A stretch of 64,000 nucleotides of DNA from Robertmurraya andreesenii (GTDB taxonomy: Bacteria; Bacillota; Bacilli; Bacillales; Cytobacillaceae): contig NZ_JAUSTU010000002.1 in assembly GCF_030813005.1 (NCBI RefSeq), positions 248,001 through 312,000 of the forward strand. The letters run 5' to 3'. The notes beneath the pieces are model-generated. The model was not told where the DNA came from. It ran no database searches and worked only from the letters and a program-made list of their open reading frames with translations. Of this stretch, positions 25,207-35,292 are shown one piece after another (position 1 is the first letter of the stretch; the number at the start of each line of letters is the position of its first letter). A program made the translations under genes and the position numbers.

Positions 25207-27123
25207 TTAATAAAAGACTGGGGTTGGATCTATCACAACAGAGTAGCCTCCGATGGCTTCAACTCGTGCTCTAAACGCTTCAGATTGAATAATCCGCACT
25301 AATTGCTGACCCATCTCACTTTCAAAAAAGGCTTTGGTCATTAATAAATCGTACTCTTCATCTGCAACAGGAATAAAATCCAATCCCATTGATTTTGCCG
25401 CAGGGTAAATGCCAAGACCAACAGCTGAAGGGCTTCCTTTGACTTCGGCTGCTACACTTAAATGAGAGAACATTTCCCGATCATAACCATTGATTTGCTC
25501 AGGATCAATCCCATTCTCCCTTAATAATAAATCAAATAGGATTCTTGTGCCGGCTCCTTTTTGACGATTTACGTACAGTGCATGGCTTTTGGAAATATCC
25601 GTCACATCGTGAATTGATAATGGATTTCCTTTTGGAAGAAGCCACCCTTGTGTTCTCCTAAGAAACGGATAAAGGACAACATCCCCGCCCGCTAAGAACT
25701 TCTGAACATAGGAGCGGTTATATTCCTTCGTTTCTGGGTCCAGTAAATGAATGCCAGCGATATGGGCCTCTCCTTTTCGGATGGCCATAATCCCCGCCAT
25801 GCTCCCTACGTGGGATGAGATAATTTTTGCCCCCTTCAATTCGCTTCGTAAAAAAGAAGATAGAATATCGATGGTTAGATCGTGACTACCATTAAAAACG
25901 ACAGCGGTAGCAATTTCATCGACAGGCTTTAGAAGCTCAAGCTCCACCTCATCCCCCTGCTCATACCCGAGCTTATCAGGAGGAACAATCAGCATGCCAT
26001 CTGCTTTGACAAGGGACATCGTAACCCCTGCCGCTCTTGTTAATGGATTGGCGATGTACTCCCCGTTCACATGGCCAATGGTCATGCGAACGAAATCCTC
26101 TGCACCCATTGTCGAGACGATTCTTCGACCAAGCTTTACCTTTAACCGTTGTCTTTTCGGCTCAGTAATACCCAAATAATCACAAACCAGCGGTCGAACA
26201 AACCACTCAAGTGCTAAATAGGCTGAAACGGGATATCCTGGAATTCCAACAACGATCGTATCGTTGATTTTCCCTAATACCACTGGCTTTCCTGGTCTTG
26301 TTGCAACCCCATGGGTAAAGACCTCGCCAAGCTCCTCGATTAAGTGCACTGTATAGTCCTTTGAACCTGCCGATGAGCCTGCGTTAATGACGACAATATC
26401 GGATGAATCAACCGCTTGTAATAGCGCTTCTTTTATTTCACTCGGATTGTCCCTAACGATACTGTGCAGCTTTGGTTCTCCGCCCCACTCCTTAATATAG
26501 CTCGCAATAACCGTCCCATTAAATTCAATTAACTTCCCGGGTGCTGAATTCTCACTCGGCATGACAAGTTCATTTCCCGTAGGAATAATCATGACGGTTG
26601 GCTTTTTCATAACCTTGATCCTTGTGGTCTGAGAGGCTAACAAGACGCCGATATCAACGGGACGGAGCTTATGTCCCTGTGGAAAAAGCATTTCCTCTTG
26701 GACAATATCCTCGCCAATGGGCCGAATATGAGCCCATGGTGCGGCCGGTTCAATGATCTCCACTACGTCGTCAGCGATTTCATCGACATTCTCAATCATG
26801 ATCACCGCATTAAACGGCGAAGGAATTTCATTCCCGGTATCTACGTAAATAAAATCTTCATTTCGTTTTAGCTGAATTGGATTTTGCTCATGTGCGAGGA
26901 AGGTATCCTCCGCCCTCACGGCAATTCCATCCATTGCTGAAGCATGATAATGGGGCATGGAATTATGAGCAAAGACAGGCTCTGCAGTAATTCTTCCGAG
27001 CGCCTCACTACTATCCATCCACTCGAATTCTCTTTGCGGATTAAAATGGGCTAGGATTTCTTTCACCGCAACCTCTCGAGGCTTATCTTGTAGGTATATG
27101 ATTCGTTTGTATTTTTTATCCAT
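25207..27123 (-). CDS. MoeA-like molybdopterin molybdenumtransferase fused to a C-terminal periplasmic-binding-protein-like domain
   Basis: 638 residues. Residues 1-400 are a full MoeA (SAMDGIAVRAEDT, NAVIMIENVDE, GSSAGSKDYT, ATRPGKPVV and GIPGYPVSAY motifs). From about 405 onward comes a binding-protein-like domain (VVFNGSHDLTIDILSSFLRS...GTRILFDLL...VAAEVKGSPSAVGLGIY) of the kind seen in LysR effector and ModA-like folds. It has no signal peptide, so the domain is cytoplasmic. Such fusions are known in Bacteria and Archaea but the ligand is unclear; molybdate, tungstate or a pterin are options. It lies in tandem with a stand-alone MoeA (12-bp gap), which suggests the two do different jobs. 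Confidence 0.88.
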   Translation of the reverse strand: MDKKYKRIIYLQDKPREVAVKEILAHFNPQREFEWMDSSEALGRITAEPVFAHNSMPHYHASAMDGIAVRAEDTFLAHEQNPIQLKRNEDFIYVDTGNEIPSPFNAVIMIENVDEIADDVVEIIEPAAPWAHIRPIGEDIVQEEMLFPQGHKLRPVDIGVLLASQTTRIKVMKKPTVMIIPTGNELVMPSENSAPGKLIEFNGTVIASYIKEWGGEPKLHSIVRDNPSEIKEALLQAVDSSDIVVINAGSSAGSKDYTVHLIEELGEVFTHGVATRPGKPVVLGKINDTIVVGIPGYPVSAYLALEWFVRPLVCDYLGITEPKRQRLKVKLGRRIVSTMGAEDFVRMTIGHVNGEYIANPLTRAAGVTMSLVKADGMLIVPPDKLGYEQGDEVELELLKPVDEIATAVVFNGSHDLTIDILSSFLRSELKGAKIISSHVGSMAGIMAIRKGEAHIAGIHLLDPETKEYNRSYVQKFLAGGDVVLYPFLRRTQGWLLPKGNPLSIHDVTDISKSHALYVNRQKGAGTRILFDLLLRENGIDPEQINGYDREMFSHLSVAAEVKGSPSAVGLGIYPAAKSMGLDFIPVADEEYDLLMTKAFFESEMGQQLVRIIQSEAFRARVEAIGGYSVVIDPTPVFY

Positions 27124-27135
27124 TCTCCCCACACC

Positions 27136-28365
27136 TTATTGAAATAATGTTACTGGTACTTGGTCTCCCTTATGAACTCCTTCACTCTCAGAAGCGATTT
27201 CAATCATTCCTTCACTTTTGACTAGAGTTGAAATCAACCCGGATTTCCCCAATATTGGCTCTGCATACCATTCATTATCTTCTTCAAAAAGTCGTACGCG
27301 TATGTAGTCCGTGCGCCCCGGGCTTGAGGGGATATTCTTCGTTACCTTTGCATACGTCAGCTTGAGATGGTTCATTTTTACACTGCGAAGCGTATCGATG
27401 ACTGCCTTTCCAAACAAGTGGAAAATAATCATGGCCGAAGCTGGATGTCCAGGTAAACCAATAATCGGCTTATGATTTGCCGTCGCAAGAATCGTTGGTT
27501 TTCCAGGCTTAATCGAGATCCCATGCACGTAAACACCTGGTGCACCCAATGAATCAATGACCTCAACGGAATAGTCCTTCGTGCCCACAGAGCTGCCGCC
27601 AGAAAGGATTAGGCAGTCTGTCCTGTCTAATAGATCGCGCGTCCTTTGCTCGAGCTCTTCCCGGCTATCCCTCACAATTCCTCCGTATATGAAGTCAAGC
27701 CCCCATTCTGCCACTAATGCTCCGACGGTAGCAGCGTTAATATCCCTTACCTCTCCAAGCTCCAAGCTTGGTGCCTCCATGGGAACAATTTCATCTCCTG
27801 AGGATAAATAGCCAATGACAGGCTTTCTCCAAACAGACACCTCTGTAATCCCTTGAGACGCTAAGGCGCCAATTTCTTGAGAACGGAGTTTGGTTCCTTT
27901 CGCAAGGAGAATTTCCCCTTTTTTCAAGTCCTCACCAATAGAAATCACGTTCTCTCCAGGTGCGACCTGGCGATAGAGATTTAACAATCCGCTAATATCC
28001 TCGCAATGCTCAATCATGATGACCGCATCACTGCCCTCTGGCAGCATTCCACCTGTTGGTACATACATGGCCTCTCCTGCCTGCAGTCCCCTTGGAGGTT
28101 CTTGTCCCATTTTCACCTCACCGGAAACCGTTAGAAACCCCGGCATATTTTCGGATGAACCAAAAGTATCTCGAGCTTTTACGGCATAGCCATCAACAGA
28201 GGAGCGACGAAAATTGGGGACATGTTCCCGTACAACGATATCTTCAGCTAAAACGAAATGAAGCGCTTCAAATAAAGGCTTCCTGATGGTCTCAGTAATA
28301 GGTGTAACCATTTCACTTATTAATTGAAATGTCTCTTCTACGGTTTTGACCTGAAAAAATTTCAT
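27136..28365 (-). CDS. moeA: molybdopterin molybdenumtransferase MoeA
   Basis: 409 residues of the canonical MoeA form: RRSSVDGYAVKARDT, SDAVIMIEHCED, GGSSVGTKDYS, SIKPGKPT and IGLPGHPASAM. It inserts molybdate into adenylylated molybdopterin to give the mature cofactor. The ATG overlaps the mobA stop by 4 bp (ATGA). The family catalytic Asp/Ser positions appear intact. With its fused paralogue it forms a MoeA pair. Confidence 0.95.
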   Translation of the reverse strand: MKFFQVKTVEETFQLISEMVTPITETIRKPLFEALHFVLAEDIVVREHVPNFRRSSVDGYAVKARDTFGSSENMPGFLTVSGEVKMGQEPPRGLQAGEAMYVPTGGMLPEGSDAVIMIEHCEDISGLLNLYRQVAPGENVISIGEDLKKGEILLAKGTKLRSQEIGALASQGITEVSVWRKPVIGYLSSGDEIVPMEAPSLELGEVRDINAATVGALVAEWGLDFIYGGIVRDSREELEQRTRDLLDRTDCLILSGGSSVGTKDYSVEVIDSLGAPGVYVHGISIKPGKPTILATANHKPIIGLPGHPASAMIIFHLFGKAVIDTLRSVKMNHLKLTYAKVTKNIPSSPGRTDYIRVRLFEEDNEWYAEPILGKSGLISTLVKSEGMIEIASESEGVHKGDQVPVTLFQ

Positions 28366-28997
28366 GTTTCATCTCTACCCTTTACCTGTTCATTTATTGA
28401 AAGTGTATGCCTTGACATGTTCTTTGCCTGCTCATATTCCTCTGGATGATTCATATTAAAAAGATCTGATTCCCTAAGGAATATACCCTTCCTGCAAATT
28501 TCCATATTATCCATAATCTTAACATGAATGTTCTGAAAAATCCCTCTTATTCGCAGTTGGTTTTGATCCAGGGACTTTTCAATTTCTACACTTACCTCTT
28601 TACGATAAGCAGCGAATAAGGGGTGGAGCTGGCCGTTGATTTCAGGGACTACCGCTTGGTATTCAGATAATTCCCGAAGAAGAACGCCCCCAAGCTGAGA
28701 CGAAATAAACGGCATATCGCAGGCAACAAGCAAATTCCTCTCTGTCTTTGAGGTATTCAATCCAGCATGAATGCCAGCAAGCGGCCCCATACCTTTCCAC
28801 CTATCCTCCACCATAGGAAGTCTCAAAAACTCATATTCTTCAAATGAATTTGTCACAATGAGAATATTATTTACGATGGATCGGAGTTCTTCAACTACGT
28901 TTTCAATCACCGTTTTTCCATTAATCTTTAATAAAGCTTTGTTCGTTCCCATCCGACTTGATTTTCCACCAGCTAAAATAATGCCCGTAGCCTCCAT
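28362..28997 (-). CDS. mobA: molybdenum cofactor guanylyltransferase MobA
   Basis: 211 residues. The nucleotidyltransferase signature ILAGGKSSRMGTNKALL opens the protein, followed by VACDMPFIS. It attaches GMP to Mo-molybdopterin to make the bis-MGD cofactor used by DMSO-reductase-family enzymes, exactly what the formate dehydrogenase upstream needs. The C-terminal tail after about residue 190 is longer and less conserved. ATG behind GAGGTGA. It starts 34 bp after fdhE and overlaps moeA. Confidence 0.94.
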   Translation of the reverse strand: MEATGIILAGGKSSRMGTNKALLKINGKTVIENVVEELRSIVNNILIVTNSFEEYEFLRLPMVEDRWKGMGPLAGIHAGLNTSKTERNLLVACDMPFISSQLGGVLLRELSEYQAVVPEINGQLHPLFAAYRKEVSVEIEKSLDQNQLRIRGIFQNIHVKIMDNMEICRKGIFLRESDLFNMNHPEEYEQAKNMSRHTLSINEQVKGRDET

Positions 28998-29031
28998 TGC
29001 GTCACCTCAGTTACATAGGCTGATGCCTAAA

Positions 29032-29829
29032 TCAATGAGTACCTTTCATCTCAGGAATCCCAAAACCATTCTCCTGAGCAATATAATCTAAATGGATTGA
29101 TTTGATATCTAGAAGCGGAATCGGATCTAACTTAATTAATTTCCGTGTATCGATAACCTTCGTATATCCTTTACACTGATGGCAAACATAGACTTCCCCT
29201 CGTTCATCCTTCTCAATCTTAAGGATTTCAATCTTACCAGGCTCTTCACAGCCACAATGGGCACATGTAATTTTCTTTATCTGCCAAGAATATAAACAGC
29301 GTGGACAGGTTAGTTCCTTTTTGCCACTCTTATTGATCACACCGATTCTAGGCGGTTCCCCACAAGCAGGACATGCCCCTTGTGCATTCGCCTGATGAAG
29401 TTGTTCACTTAACTCAGAGGAGAGCTTCTGCAGGAATGGTCTAGCGGCATGTTCAGCAATAAAAAATGGCAGCCATTCAGCTATCCCGTGATCCTTTGCC
29501 AATTTTTCAAAGTAAAAATTATTGACCGAAACAGCCTCTGTAAACCATTTCTCTAGAATTTCATTTGTAAGTAATCTACGTATTTTATTAAATTGCTCTG
29601 TTAATGAAGGCTGGGATTCCTCTAATAGAGTGAAAAATTCCTCGATAAAACGATTATACTGCTCTACATTAATCGTAATATGCAAATGTGGAATAGCCGG
29701 AAAACTCTTTATAGCCAAACGCTGCTCTGGCGTTGTCAGCGTATCTTTCTCTAGTGATTTGCTCCATTTTTCACTCAAGGTTTGTATATTTTCTTCAAGT
29801 TGTTGGTATTCTTTATTTAGTACATTCAT
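29032..29829 (-). CDS. fdhE: formate dehydrogenase accessory protein FdhE
   Basis: 265 residues. Four rubredoxin-like CxxC pairs (CPACGEPP, CPRCLYSW, CAHCGCEE, CHQCKGY) hold the iron of FdhE. The N-terminal 150 residues are helical. FdhE interacts with the catalytic subunits of membrane formate dehydrogenases and is required for their activity in E. coli. The start is the ATG of MNVLNKEYQQLEE behind GAGGTG. It follows fdnI after a weak terminator and leads into mobA. Confidence 0.9.
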   Translation of the reverse strand: MNVLNKEYQQLEENIQTLSEKWSKSLEKDTLTTPEQRLAIKSFPAIPHLHITINVEQYNRFIEEFFTLLEESQPSLTEQFNKIRRLLTNEILEKWFTEAVSVNNFYFEKLAKDHGIAEWLPFFIAEHAARPFLQKLSSELSEQLHQANAQGACPACGEPPRIGVINKSGKKELTCPRCLYSWQIKKITCAHCGCEEPGKIEILKIEKDERGEVYVCHQCKGYTKVIDTRKLIKLDPIPLLDIKSIHLDYIAQENGFGIPEMKGTH

Positions 29830-29862
29830 GCTTTTCACCTCGTTGGGCAGAGATAGAAGAAA

Positions 29863-29885
29863 GGCTACCCAAGTTTTAGGGTAGC
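29863..29885 (-). terminator. attenuator or weak terminator between fdnI and fdhE
   Basis: GCTACCC / GGGTAGC (7 bp, 8-base loop) followed on the minus strand by CTTTCTTC. The imperfect T-tract suggests partial read-through, which would lower expression of the accessory genes relative to the structural ones. Confidence 0.55.
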
Positions 29886-29950
29886 ACTCTCCAATTATTA
29901 CTATTAACCATTTTACTATAATTATTTCTTTTAGGCATGTGATAGATCAC

Positions 29951-30619
29951 TTAGGCATGCTTTTTCTTTTTCTCTTCCTGCTTTAACTCTTCATACCAGC
30001 GTCCGTGGTGGTCTTTCGCATACTCTTCCGAAACCTCTCCCTTGAAGATCCCTTGAAGAGATGGTTTCGCAAGTGCAACTGACATGTAGATATGTCCAAC
30101 TACTACTGCTGCAGCAAGCCCTAAGCCAATATTATGAATCGGATAGGCCCACATAACCACAGTTTGTGAGAATTTTTGCGGGAACCACATGATGAGACCT
30201 GAACCAATGAGCATGATCGTCGTGATAATCATTAACCAAGAGTTTGCTTTCTCCCCAGCATTAAAGAAATCTTGTTTTGGAACATTGGCTTTGCGTCCAA
30301 AGAATTCCTTTGCAAATTCAGGGAAAAACTTTAAGTCATGTTTCTTCCAAGAGAAAATATTCTTCATCCAATTGATGAACCCCTTTAAATCAAAGAAGAT
30401 CATAATTGGAAGTGGTAACATAAAGCACACAGCTGCAATCCTATGGACTAGTCTTGCTCCAGCTGGGCCACCGAATACTGGATAAAGCCAATCAAAGAAT
30501 TCCGTATACATTGGTAGAGCAGAGATGTAAAGGACAAAGAATGCAAGTGCATTGACCCAGTGTGAGATAATAAAACCTTTATTAAAACGCTTTACCATCC
30601 TTCCATTCTTCTTACTCAT
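29951..30619 (-). CDS. fdnI: formate dehydrogenase gamma subunit (cytochrome b556)
   Basis: 222 residues with four membrane helices typical of FdnI/FdoI. Candidate heme-ligand histidines are FIISHWVNALAF near residue 19, ARLVHRIAAVCF, the AYPIHNIGLGL helix and VVGHIYMSVAL. It takes electrons from the FeS beta subunit and reduces menaquinone. The start is the ATG of MSKKNGRMVKRFN behind GGAGG; it overlaps the end of fdnH by 8 bp. Confidence 0.92.
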   Translation of the reverse strand: MSKKNGRMVKRFNKGFIISHWVNALAFFVLYISALPMYTEFFDWLYPVFGGPAGARLVHRIAAVCFMLPLPIMIFFDLKGFINWMKNIFSWKKHDLKFFPEFAKEFFGRKANVPKQDFFNAGEKANSWLMIITTIMLIGSGLIMWFPQKFSQTVVMWAYPIHNIGLGLAAAVVVGHIYMSVALAKPSLQGIFKGEVSEEYAKDHHGRWYEELKQEEKKKKHA

Positions 30620-31433
30620 GGTCTCGGCCTCCTTCTTCATGTCCGCCTTTATCCTTCTTCATCGCATTCGCAATGACAGCACCGACTACTGCCATCGTTG
30701 TTGCTCCAAACATGGCTTTGCCAAGTGGCTGTGCATAATCCTTCCAGACAACTTGAGATAGTGGAACCTTCGGATTCTCTGGTAGGCCATAGACAGACGG
30801 CTTGTCTGCTAGAAGATACACGGTTGTTGTTCCTTTAATGCCTTGTGGATTGTAAATATTAGCATTAGGGAAACGCTCTTTAATTTTTGCCAGACGCTTT
30901 TCTGCTTCAGCCAAAACGGTTTCCTTCTCATCATACACTAGGCAATCCGTATGACAAGCTACAACACAAGCCGGCTGTAAGCCTTGCTCAAGACGATCTG
31001 TACAAAGGGTACATTTTTGCGCTTTGCGGTATTCTTTTCCGTTCTTATCTTTATATGTTGCTAATTCAACAACATCAAACGTACAGTTTGTCGTACAGTA
31101 GCCACAGCCAACACATTTATCATGGTCAATGACAACCGAACCAAATTTTGTATGACTAATTGCATCTTCAGGACATGCTTTCTCACAAGCAGCTTCAACA
31201 CAGTGTAAGCAGGATTGATGTCTGAATAACCATTCAAATCCACCATTTGCCGTCGTATGCTCATTGTAGGTAATGACATTCCATGTATGAGCATTCACCT
31301 TTTCGTGTGATTGATAGGAGCCGGAATATTCCTCTGTTACAGTAGGTAGGTCGTTCCAGTTTTTACAAGCCACCATACAAGCACGACAGCCATCACATTT
31401 CGTAACGTCAACAAATTTAATATAATCTGCCAT
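30612..31433 (-). CDS. fdnH: formate dehydrogenase beta subunit (four [4Fe-4S])
   Basis: 273 residues. Four cysteine clusters: CDGCRACMVACK, CLHCVEAACEKACP, CVGCGYCTTNC and CTLCTDR with CVVACHTDC, as in FdnH. A single C-terminal membrane helix (MFGATTMAVVGAVIANAM) anchors it. It wires the selenoenzyme alpha subunit to cytochrome b. ATG 31431-31433 follows AAGGAGGG two bases after the fdnG stop region, so translation is probably coupled. Confidence 0.93.
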   Translation of the reverse strand: MADYIKFVDVTKCDGCRACMVACKNWNDLPTVTEEYSGSYQSHEKVNAHTWNVITYNEHTTANGGFEWLFRHQSCLHCVEAACEKACPEDAISHTKFGSVVIDHDKCVGCGYCTTNCTFDVVELATYKDKNGKEYRKAQKCTLCTDRLEQGLQPACVVACHTDCLVYDEKETVLAEAEKRLAKIKERFPNANIYNPQGIKGTTTVYLLADKPSVYGLPENPKVPLSQVVWKDYAQPLGKAMFGATTMAVVGAVIANAMKKDKGGHEEGGRDHE

Positions 31434-31435
31434 TC

Positions 31436-34420
31436 TTACGCCCTCCTTACATCGCATAGGAATGCTTTATATTCTGGTATATGTGAGTTCGGATCCCCAA
31501 TATGCGGTGTTAAACGGTTGGCAGTTGCTCCTGTAGCAATTCCCTTGTAACCGAAATGCCATGGCATACCGATATGGTGAACTGTTTTATCCTTAAGCTT
31601 ATATGGCTTGAAACGTTTCGTAATCATTGCGTAGGCCTCAATCTCACCACGTGCAGAGGACACGATGATCTTGTCCTTTTCCTTAATACCCTTTTCTTTC
31701 GCGAGCTCTTCACTAATTTCAACGAACATATTATTGACTAGCTCTGCTAACCAAGGAACATTACGTGTCATGACTCCAGACTGCCAGTGTTCAGATAAGC
31801 GATAGGTTGTCGCAATGATTGGATACTTAGAGAAATCACCCTGTGCATTCATCGCTTTTTCCCCGAACTGAACAGCTGGGTTTAATTGAATGCTTGAGAA
31901 TGAGTTATCCATTGGATTCTCAAATGGCTCATAGTGCTCTGGGAACGGACCTTCGTTCATCATCGCAAAAAGGGCACCTTTTCCATCAGTCTGCATAATA
32001 AATGGACTATTAAATGCCGGATCATCTGGACCTCTATCCTTCACAAAGTCAGGAACGTCATTTCCAACCCATTTTCCTTGAGCTGCATCCCAATAAATTC
32101 CTACACGATCCTTGCTCCAAGGCTTACCATTTAAGTCTGCACTTGCGCGGTTGTATAGGTTACGACGGTTCGCAGGCCAAGCAAATGACCAATTAAGGAA
32201 ATTACTCATGCCTTCATTTGTATTATCACGGCGTTTTGCAAGGTTCTCATTTTCTGGATAGAAGCCGGTATAAATCCAGCAGCCAGCTGTTGTAGAACCA
32301 TCGTCCTTTAGGTCACCAAATGTTTTAATTTGCTGCTTCGTCTTCCAGTCATAACCATTAATATCTCGACAAACGAGATCAATATCTGGATGATCATGAT
32401 CCCCATACGCCCAATATAAAGCATTAATTTGTTTGGCAGCAGGAGTGGATTCATTTTTGTACATTTCCTTAAGACGACGAGCTAAAATATGGACAATCTC
32501 CAAATCAGCCTTTGCTTCACCTTTTGGCTTGATGGCTTGCCAACGATACTGCATCCACCGTCCAGAGTTGGTTACAGATCCTTCCTTTTCAAAGGAGGCA
32601 CATGCTGGTAAGAAGATGACCTCTGTTTGAATCTTGGATGGATCTCCACCAGCTTCTTTTTGCCAGAAGGCAGAAGTTTCCGTTTCAAATAAATCAACAG
32701 CGACCATCCATTTGAGGTTAGACATTGCCGCTTGTGATTTAAAACTGTTTGGTCCTCCGACAACAGGGTTCGAACCAAACATGATTAGTCCTTCTAATTC
32801 CTTCCGATACATCGCATCAAATAGACGCATGAAGGAATAGTTCTTACCGTCATCAATTTTTGGTAAATAATGATAGCCAAACTCATTTTCTGCTGTCGCA
32901 TTGTCTCCATAGAAGGACTTCAGCATACTTGTATAAAATTTAGGGAAATTCGTTTTATAACCTGTTTTTGGCGTAATTCGCTCTAGGAAGCCCTTATAGG
33001 TTCTGTCTCCCTCAGACGTAGTTGGTACCTCCATATATCCTGGAACATTATGATAAAGAAGACCAAAGTCTGTGGAACCTTGAACGTTAGATTCTCCACG
33101 AAGGGCATTTACTCCGCCACCAGCAATTCCGATATTTCCAAGTAAGAGCTGGAGAATGGCATAAATACGGATGTTTTGAGAGCCAGTAGTATGCTGTGTT
33201 CCACCCATTGCATATAGAATCGTTCCAGCTTTTCCAACTTCCCCAGTCGCACCGTAGGTTTTACAAATTTCTAAATAAGTCTCTTTATCAGTTCCTGTTA
33301 CACCACAAACCGTATCGATATCATAGCGGGAGTAGTGTTTTTTCAACAATTGGAACACACATCTTGGATCCTGTAGGGTTGGATCCTTAAGAACATTTTC
33401 CTCAGCATCCTTCTTGAAGCCCCACTGAGTCTTGTCATATTTTCTTGTTTTTTCATCATAGCCACTAAACATGCCATCTTCAAAATCAAATGAATCAGCA
33501 ACGATGTTCGCAGCATTTGTATAGTTGACAACATATTCTTTATGATAAAGCTCGTTTTCTAGGACATAATTAATCATACCGCCGATGAATGCGATATCTG
33601 TACCAGAACGAAGCTGAGCATAGACATTAGCCATTTGTGATGTTCTCGTATAACGCGGGTCAACCGAAATGAGTTTTCCACCCTTTTCAATTGCTTTTGA
33701 AATCCATCTAAAACTAATTGGATGATTTTCCGCTGGGTTTGCACCAATAACCATTAATGCATCTGCGTACTGAAGATCATTCCAGTGATTGGTCATTGCT
33801 CCACGACCGAATGTAGGTGCCAGACCGGCAACCGTTGAACTGTGTCATATTCGGGCCTGGTGCTCAATATAGGTTAACCCTAAACCAGCACGGAAAAATT
33901 TGTGTAGTAAATGACATTCTTCATTATCTAAAGCTGCTCCACCTAAATAGGCAATATTATCTGTTCTATTAACTGGATAGCCATCTTTCATATGGGTGAA
34001 AGCTTTATCACGGGATTCCTTAATGTTTTTGGTTACCTTGTCTAAGGCAAACTCCCAATCAACCTCTTCCCATTTACTGCTTCCTGGAGCGCGATACATA
34101 GGTTTTGTTATGCGCTTCTCCGAAGTGTACACCTGACGAACCGTTGTCCCCTTACTACATAAAGTACCCTCATTGATTGGATGATCTGGGTCACCCTCTG
34201 TGTAGACAACATCATCTTCAGTTGCATAGACTAAAATACCGCAGCCCACAGAACAATAAGGACAGATTGTAGGTGTTGGCTTAATCTTGGCAATCTTGAA
34301 TTCACTTGATTTCGCTTTAGCTGACTTTTCGTCGAATCCAAGCTCAACAACTGCTAATGTTGCAGCGACTGCACCAGACAATTTCAAGAACTGTCTTCTA
34401 GTAACATTCACTTCCATCAC
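31436..34420 (-). CDS. fdnG: formate dehydrogenase alpha subunit, selenocysteine-containing
   Basis: One 994-residue protein interrupted by an in-frame TGA at 33845-33847 (codon 192). The parts before and after it are in the same frame, and the text around it, IEHQARI-Sec-HSSTVAGLAPTFGRGAMTN, aligns with E. coli FdnG/FdoG at the molybdenum-ligating selenocysteine. An E. coli-like SECIS follows. N-terminus: twin-arginine signal (TRRQFLKLSG), then [4Fe-4S] cysteines 53, 56, 60 and 88 (CPYCSVGC...CSK). It oxidises formate at bis-MGD on the outer face. Start GTG at 34418-34420 or the next-codon ATG, both behind GGAGGGG. Order fdhD-fdnG-fdnH-fdnI. E. coli FdnG is 1015 residues. Confidence 0.96.
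33816..33847 (-). promoter_or_regulatory. bacterial SECIS element with the Sec UGA codon
   Basis: UGA at 33845-33847 is followed 11 nt later by the hairpin GGTTGCCGGTCTGGCACC. Pairing: GGU/ACC, a bulged U, GCC/GGC, and the loop GGUCU. The E. coli fdhF SECIS has the same lower stem, bulged U and GGUC loop, the features that SelB recognises. The hairpin also encodes part of the protein (TVAGLAP). Confidence 0.93.
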
Positions 34421-34482
34421 TTTTCCCCCTCCGTTATTTTTTTCTTTTCTTGAATGGATAGAATCATAATTTATAGATAATC

Positions 34483-35247
34483 CTAGACAGGATGTATCTC
34501 CAAAGCTCGTACCTCTAAATCGTTAACCACTCTTCCAAATGAGGTATAAGGAATGGCCATTTTCCCTCTTAAGTATCCAACCACTTCAATATTTAAATAT
34601 TTTGCAAGTTGGATGGCTTGTTTTGTGGCAGCAGTTCTAGAACCTATTACCGCAAAGCCAAACTTTGCAGCCTTCGATAACATTTCATAGGAAACCCTGC
34701 CTGTCGTGAGCAAGAGAAGTGTGGATGGATCTAGCTCATTTCTAAGCGCATAGCCGATGATCTTGTCTACAGCATTGTGGCGCCCAATATCTTCTCTAAC
34801 CGTTATTTCTCCTTCTTCATTCACGATGCAAGCACCGTGCATTCCACCTGTTTCAAGGTAAAGTGGAGAGTTTTTCGAAAACTCACTTCGTTTTTTCAAT
34901 AGGTAACTTAGTTGGTATGTTTTTCCTACAACTACCTTGTTAAACGTTTTCACATCTGTCATTGAAAAGAAAGTGACTCCTCTGCCACACCCTGCAGTAT
35001 AGTGCTTCTTCTTGGAAAACATCATCTCTGTATCAAAGTCACTTGATAAAGTAACATTGATCATTCCCGAATCTTCATCGACGATTAGCCCCTCAACATC
35101 ACTCGCTTGATCAATCATTCCTTCAGAGAATAGGTATCCATAGACCCAATCCTCTAAATCAAACTTTGTTAATTGAAAAACCGCCACTTCAAAATCGTTT
35201 ACAACAAGGGTGATAGGGTATTCCTCGGGGCAGCCTTTTCGATTCAT
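34483..35247 (-). CDS. fdhD: sulfur carrier protein FdhD
   Basis: 254 residues of the FdhD family: TAGCGRGVTFF holds the conserved cysteine, and the blocks TGGMHGACI, EDIGRHNAVDKIIG and TTGRVSYEMLSKAAK are diagnostic. It hands sulfur from a cysteine desulfurase to the molybdenum cofactor of formate dehydrogenase. It is the first gene of the fdn operon, 62 bp before fdnG, and is preceded by two FNR-type promoters. In E. coli FdhD a CxxC pair is used; here only a single Cys is present at that position. ATG behind GAGGTGA. Confidence 0.94.
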   Translation of the reverse strand: MNRKGCPEEYPITLVVNDFEVAVFQLTKFDLEDWVYGYLFSEGMIDQASDVEGLIVDEDSGMINVTLSSDFDTEMMFSKKKHYTAGCGRGVTFFSMTDVKTFNKVVVGKTYQLSYLLKKRSEFSKNSPLYLETGGMHGACIVNEEGEITVREDIGRHNAVDKIIGYALRNELDPSTLLLLTTGRVSYEMLSKAAKFGFAVIGSRTAATKQAIQLAKYLNIEVVGYLRGKMAIPYTSFGRVVNDLEVRALEIHPV

Positions 35248-35292
35248 CTACTTTTTCACCTCATTAGCAAACAAAATTTGTTCACTTTTTTC

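Noticed and set aside
29937..29954. TGTGATAGATCACT near the fdnI stop as an FNR site
   Set aside because: The spacer between half sites is 4 instead of 6 bases, and there is no promoter behind it that leads to a gene start.
33797..33847. A frameshift or premature stop making fdnG a pseudogene
   Set aside because: The frame does not shift, the only stop is TGA at the exact Sec position of the family, and a SECIS hairpin follows.
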